Source: an uncultured Acidobacteriia bacterium (GTDB lineage: Bacteria > Acidobacteriota > Terriglobia > Bryobacterales > Bryobacteraceae). Taken from it: DNA of 42,403 nucleotides. The stretch is taken from assembly GCA_903923395.1 (NCBI GenBank), contig CAIXXM010000112.1, positions 1 through 42,403 on the forward strand. The letters run 5' to 3'. Shown here piece after piece: positions 42,201-42,403 of this stretch (position 1 is the first letter of the stretch; every line of letters starts with the position of its first letter). Both the position numbers and the translations under genes were made by a program. The notes beneath the pieces are model-generated. The model ran no database searches. It was not told the origin of the DNA and worked only from the letters and a program-made list of their open reading frames with translations.

Positions 42201-42403
42201 CGATAACCAATGTAGCGGATTGCGGCGGGGTGTTTGGGCGTTGGAGGATTTTTCCGGCGTTATTTAGCCCGGATATCTCACCAGTAAATTCAAGGGGTGA
42301 TTTGGCGGCTCGGGAGAGCAGAAGAGTTGGATTGAAAAACTGGTTTTTTGCAAGTGCCGTGTTTGGAGGTGTTTGCAGGCAGGGGTTTTCGCCGGAGTTC
42401 CAG
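42201..42403. other. Upstream region of the esterase/amidoligase operon
   Basis: No gene is seen here. It should hold the operon promoter on the minus strand. A TTGAAT is present near 42290, but no well-spaced -10 box was found. AAAAAC, TG, GTTTTT at 42335-42348 is a perfect short inverted repeat that could be an operator. Confidence 0.35.

Overview
The window looks like a chromosomal segment of an acidobacterium, probably of the Bryobacterales/Solibacter type. The evidence is protein content: an Oar-like TonB-dependent receptor with an N-terminal carboxypeptidase-regulatory domain, a VWFA-related protein of the acidobacterial type, a DUF1080 protein, a PEP-CTERM protein and an extracellular PQQ sugar dehydrogenase. 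Coding density is high. No gap between genes exceeds 300 bases. I see no rRNA, tRNA, insertion sequence or CRISPR array.

Layout. (1) 1-3434, plus strand: tail of a gene, a secreted FG-GAP-like protein, an RpiB-type isomerase, an orphan Vsr endonuclease and a DUF1080/PHP-like fusion. (2) 3435-8708, minus strand: a secreted YtcJ-like amidohydrolase, then an operon of circularly permuted ATP-grasp, alpha-E protein and transglutaminase; the transglutaminase ends in nine glutamines. (3) 8866-12468: a 1200-residue TonB-dependent receptor with a clear promoter, two palindromes near it and a UUCG-loop terminator. (4) 12632-19885: PrmA, a DapA homologue without its catalytic Tyr and Lys, a BSP-type peptidase, a large glycosyltransferase with a duplicated unknown domain, and a TPR protein. 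(5) 19994-26551: a membrane protein with a long disordered tail, a PEP-CTERM protein, a hybrid sensor kinase and a PQQ sugar dehydrogenase followed by a strong terminator.

(6) 26678-31764, minus strand, is the most unusual region: a compact type III-A-like CRISPR effector operon, cas10-csm2-csm3-csm4-csm5. Its Cas10 is about 472 residues. It has no HD nuclease domain and no cysteine zinc-finger, and the cyclase GGDD motif is replaced by TTSG. Csm3 keeps the aspartate used for target-RNA cleavage. Csm2 carries an extra Gly/Arg/Pro-rich N-terminal tail. The window has no cas6, cas1, cas2, CARF effector or array. The simplest reading is an RNA-cleaving complex that has lost DNase and cyclic-oligoadenylate signalling.

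(7) 31827-36879: an amidohydrolase, a possible AbiEii remnant, a VWFA-related protein, an AlkA-type DNA glycosylase, a protein of unknown function, a methyltransferase and a 43-residue membrane protein starting with TTG. (8) 37021-42200, minus strand: a five-gene operon of esterase, ATP-grasp ligase, YbdK-type carboxylate-amine ligase, M29-like aminopeptidase and a second ATP-grasp-like protein. It looks like a pathway that makes and processes a small peptide or amide. With region (2), the window holds two separate amidoligase gene sets.
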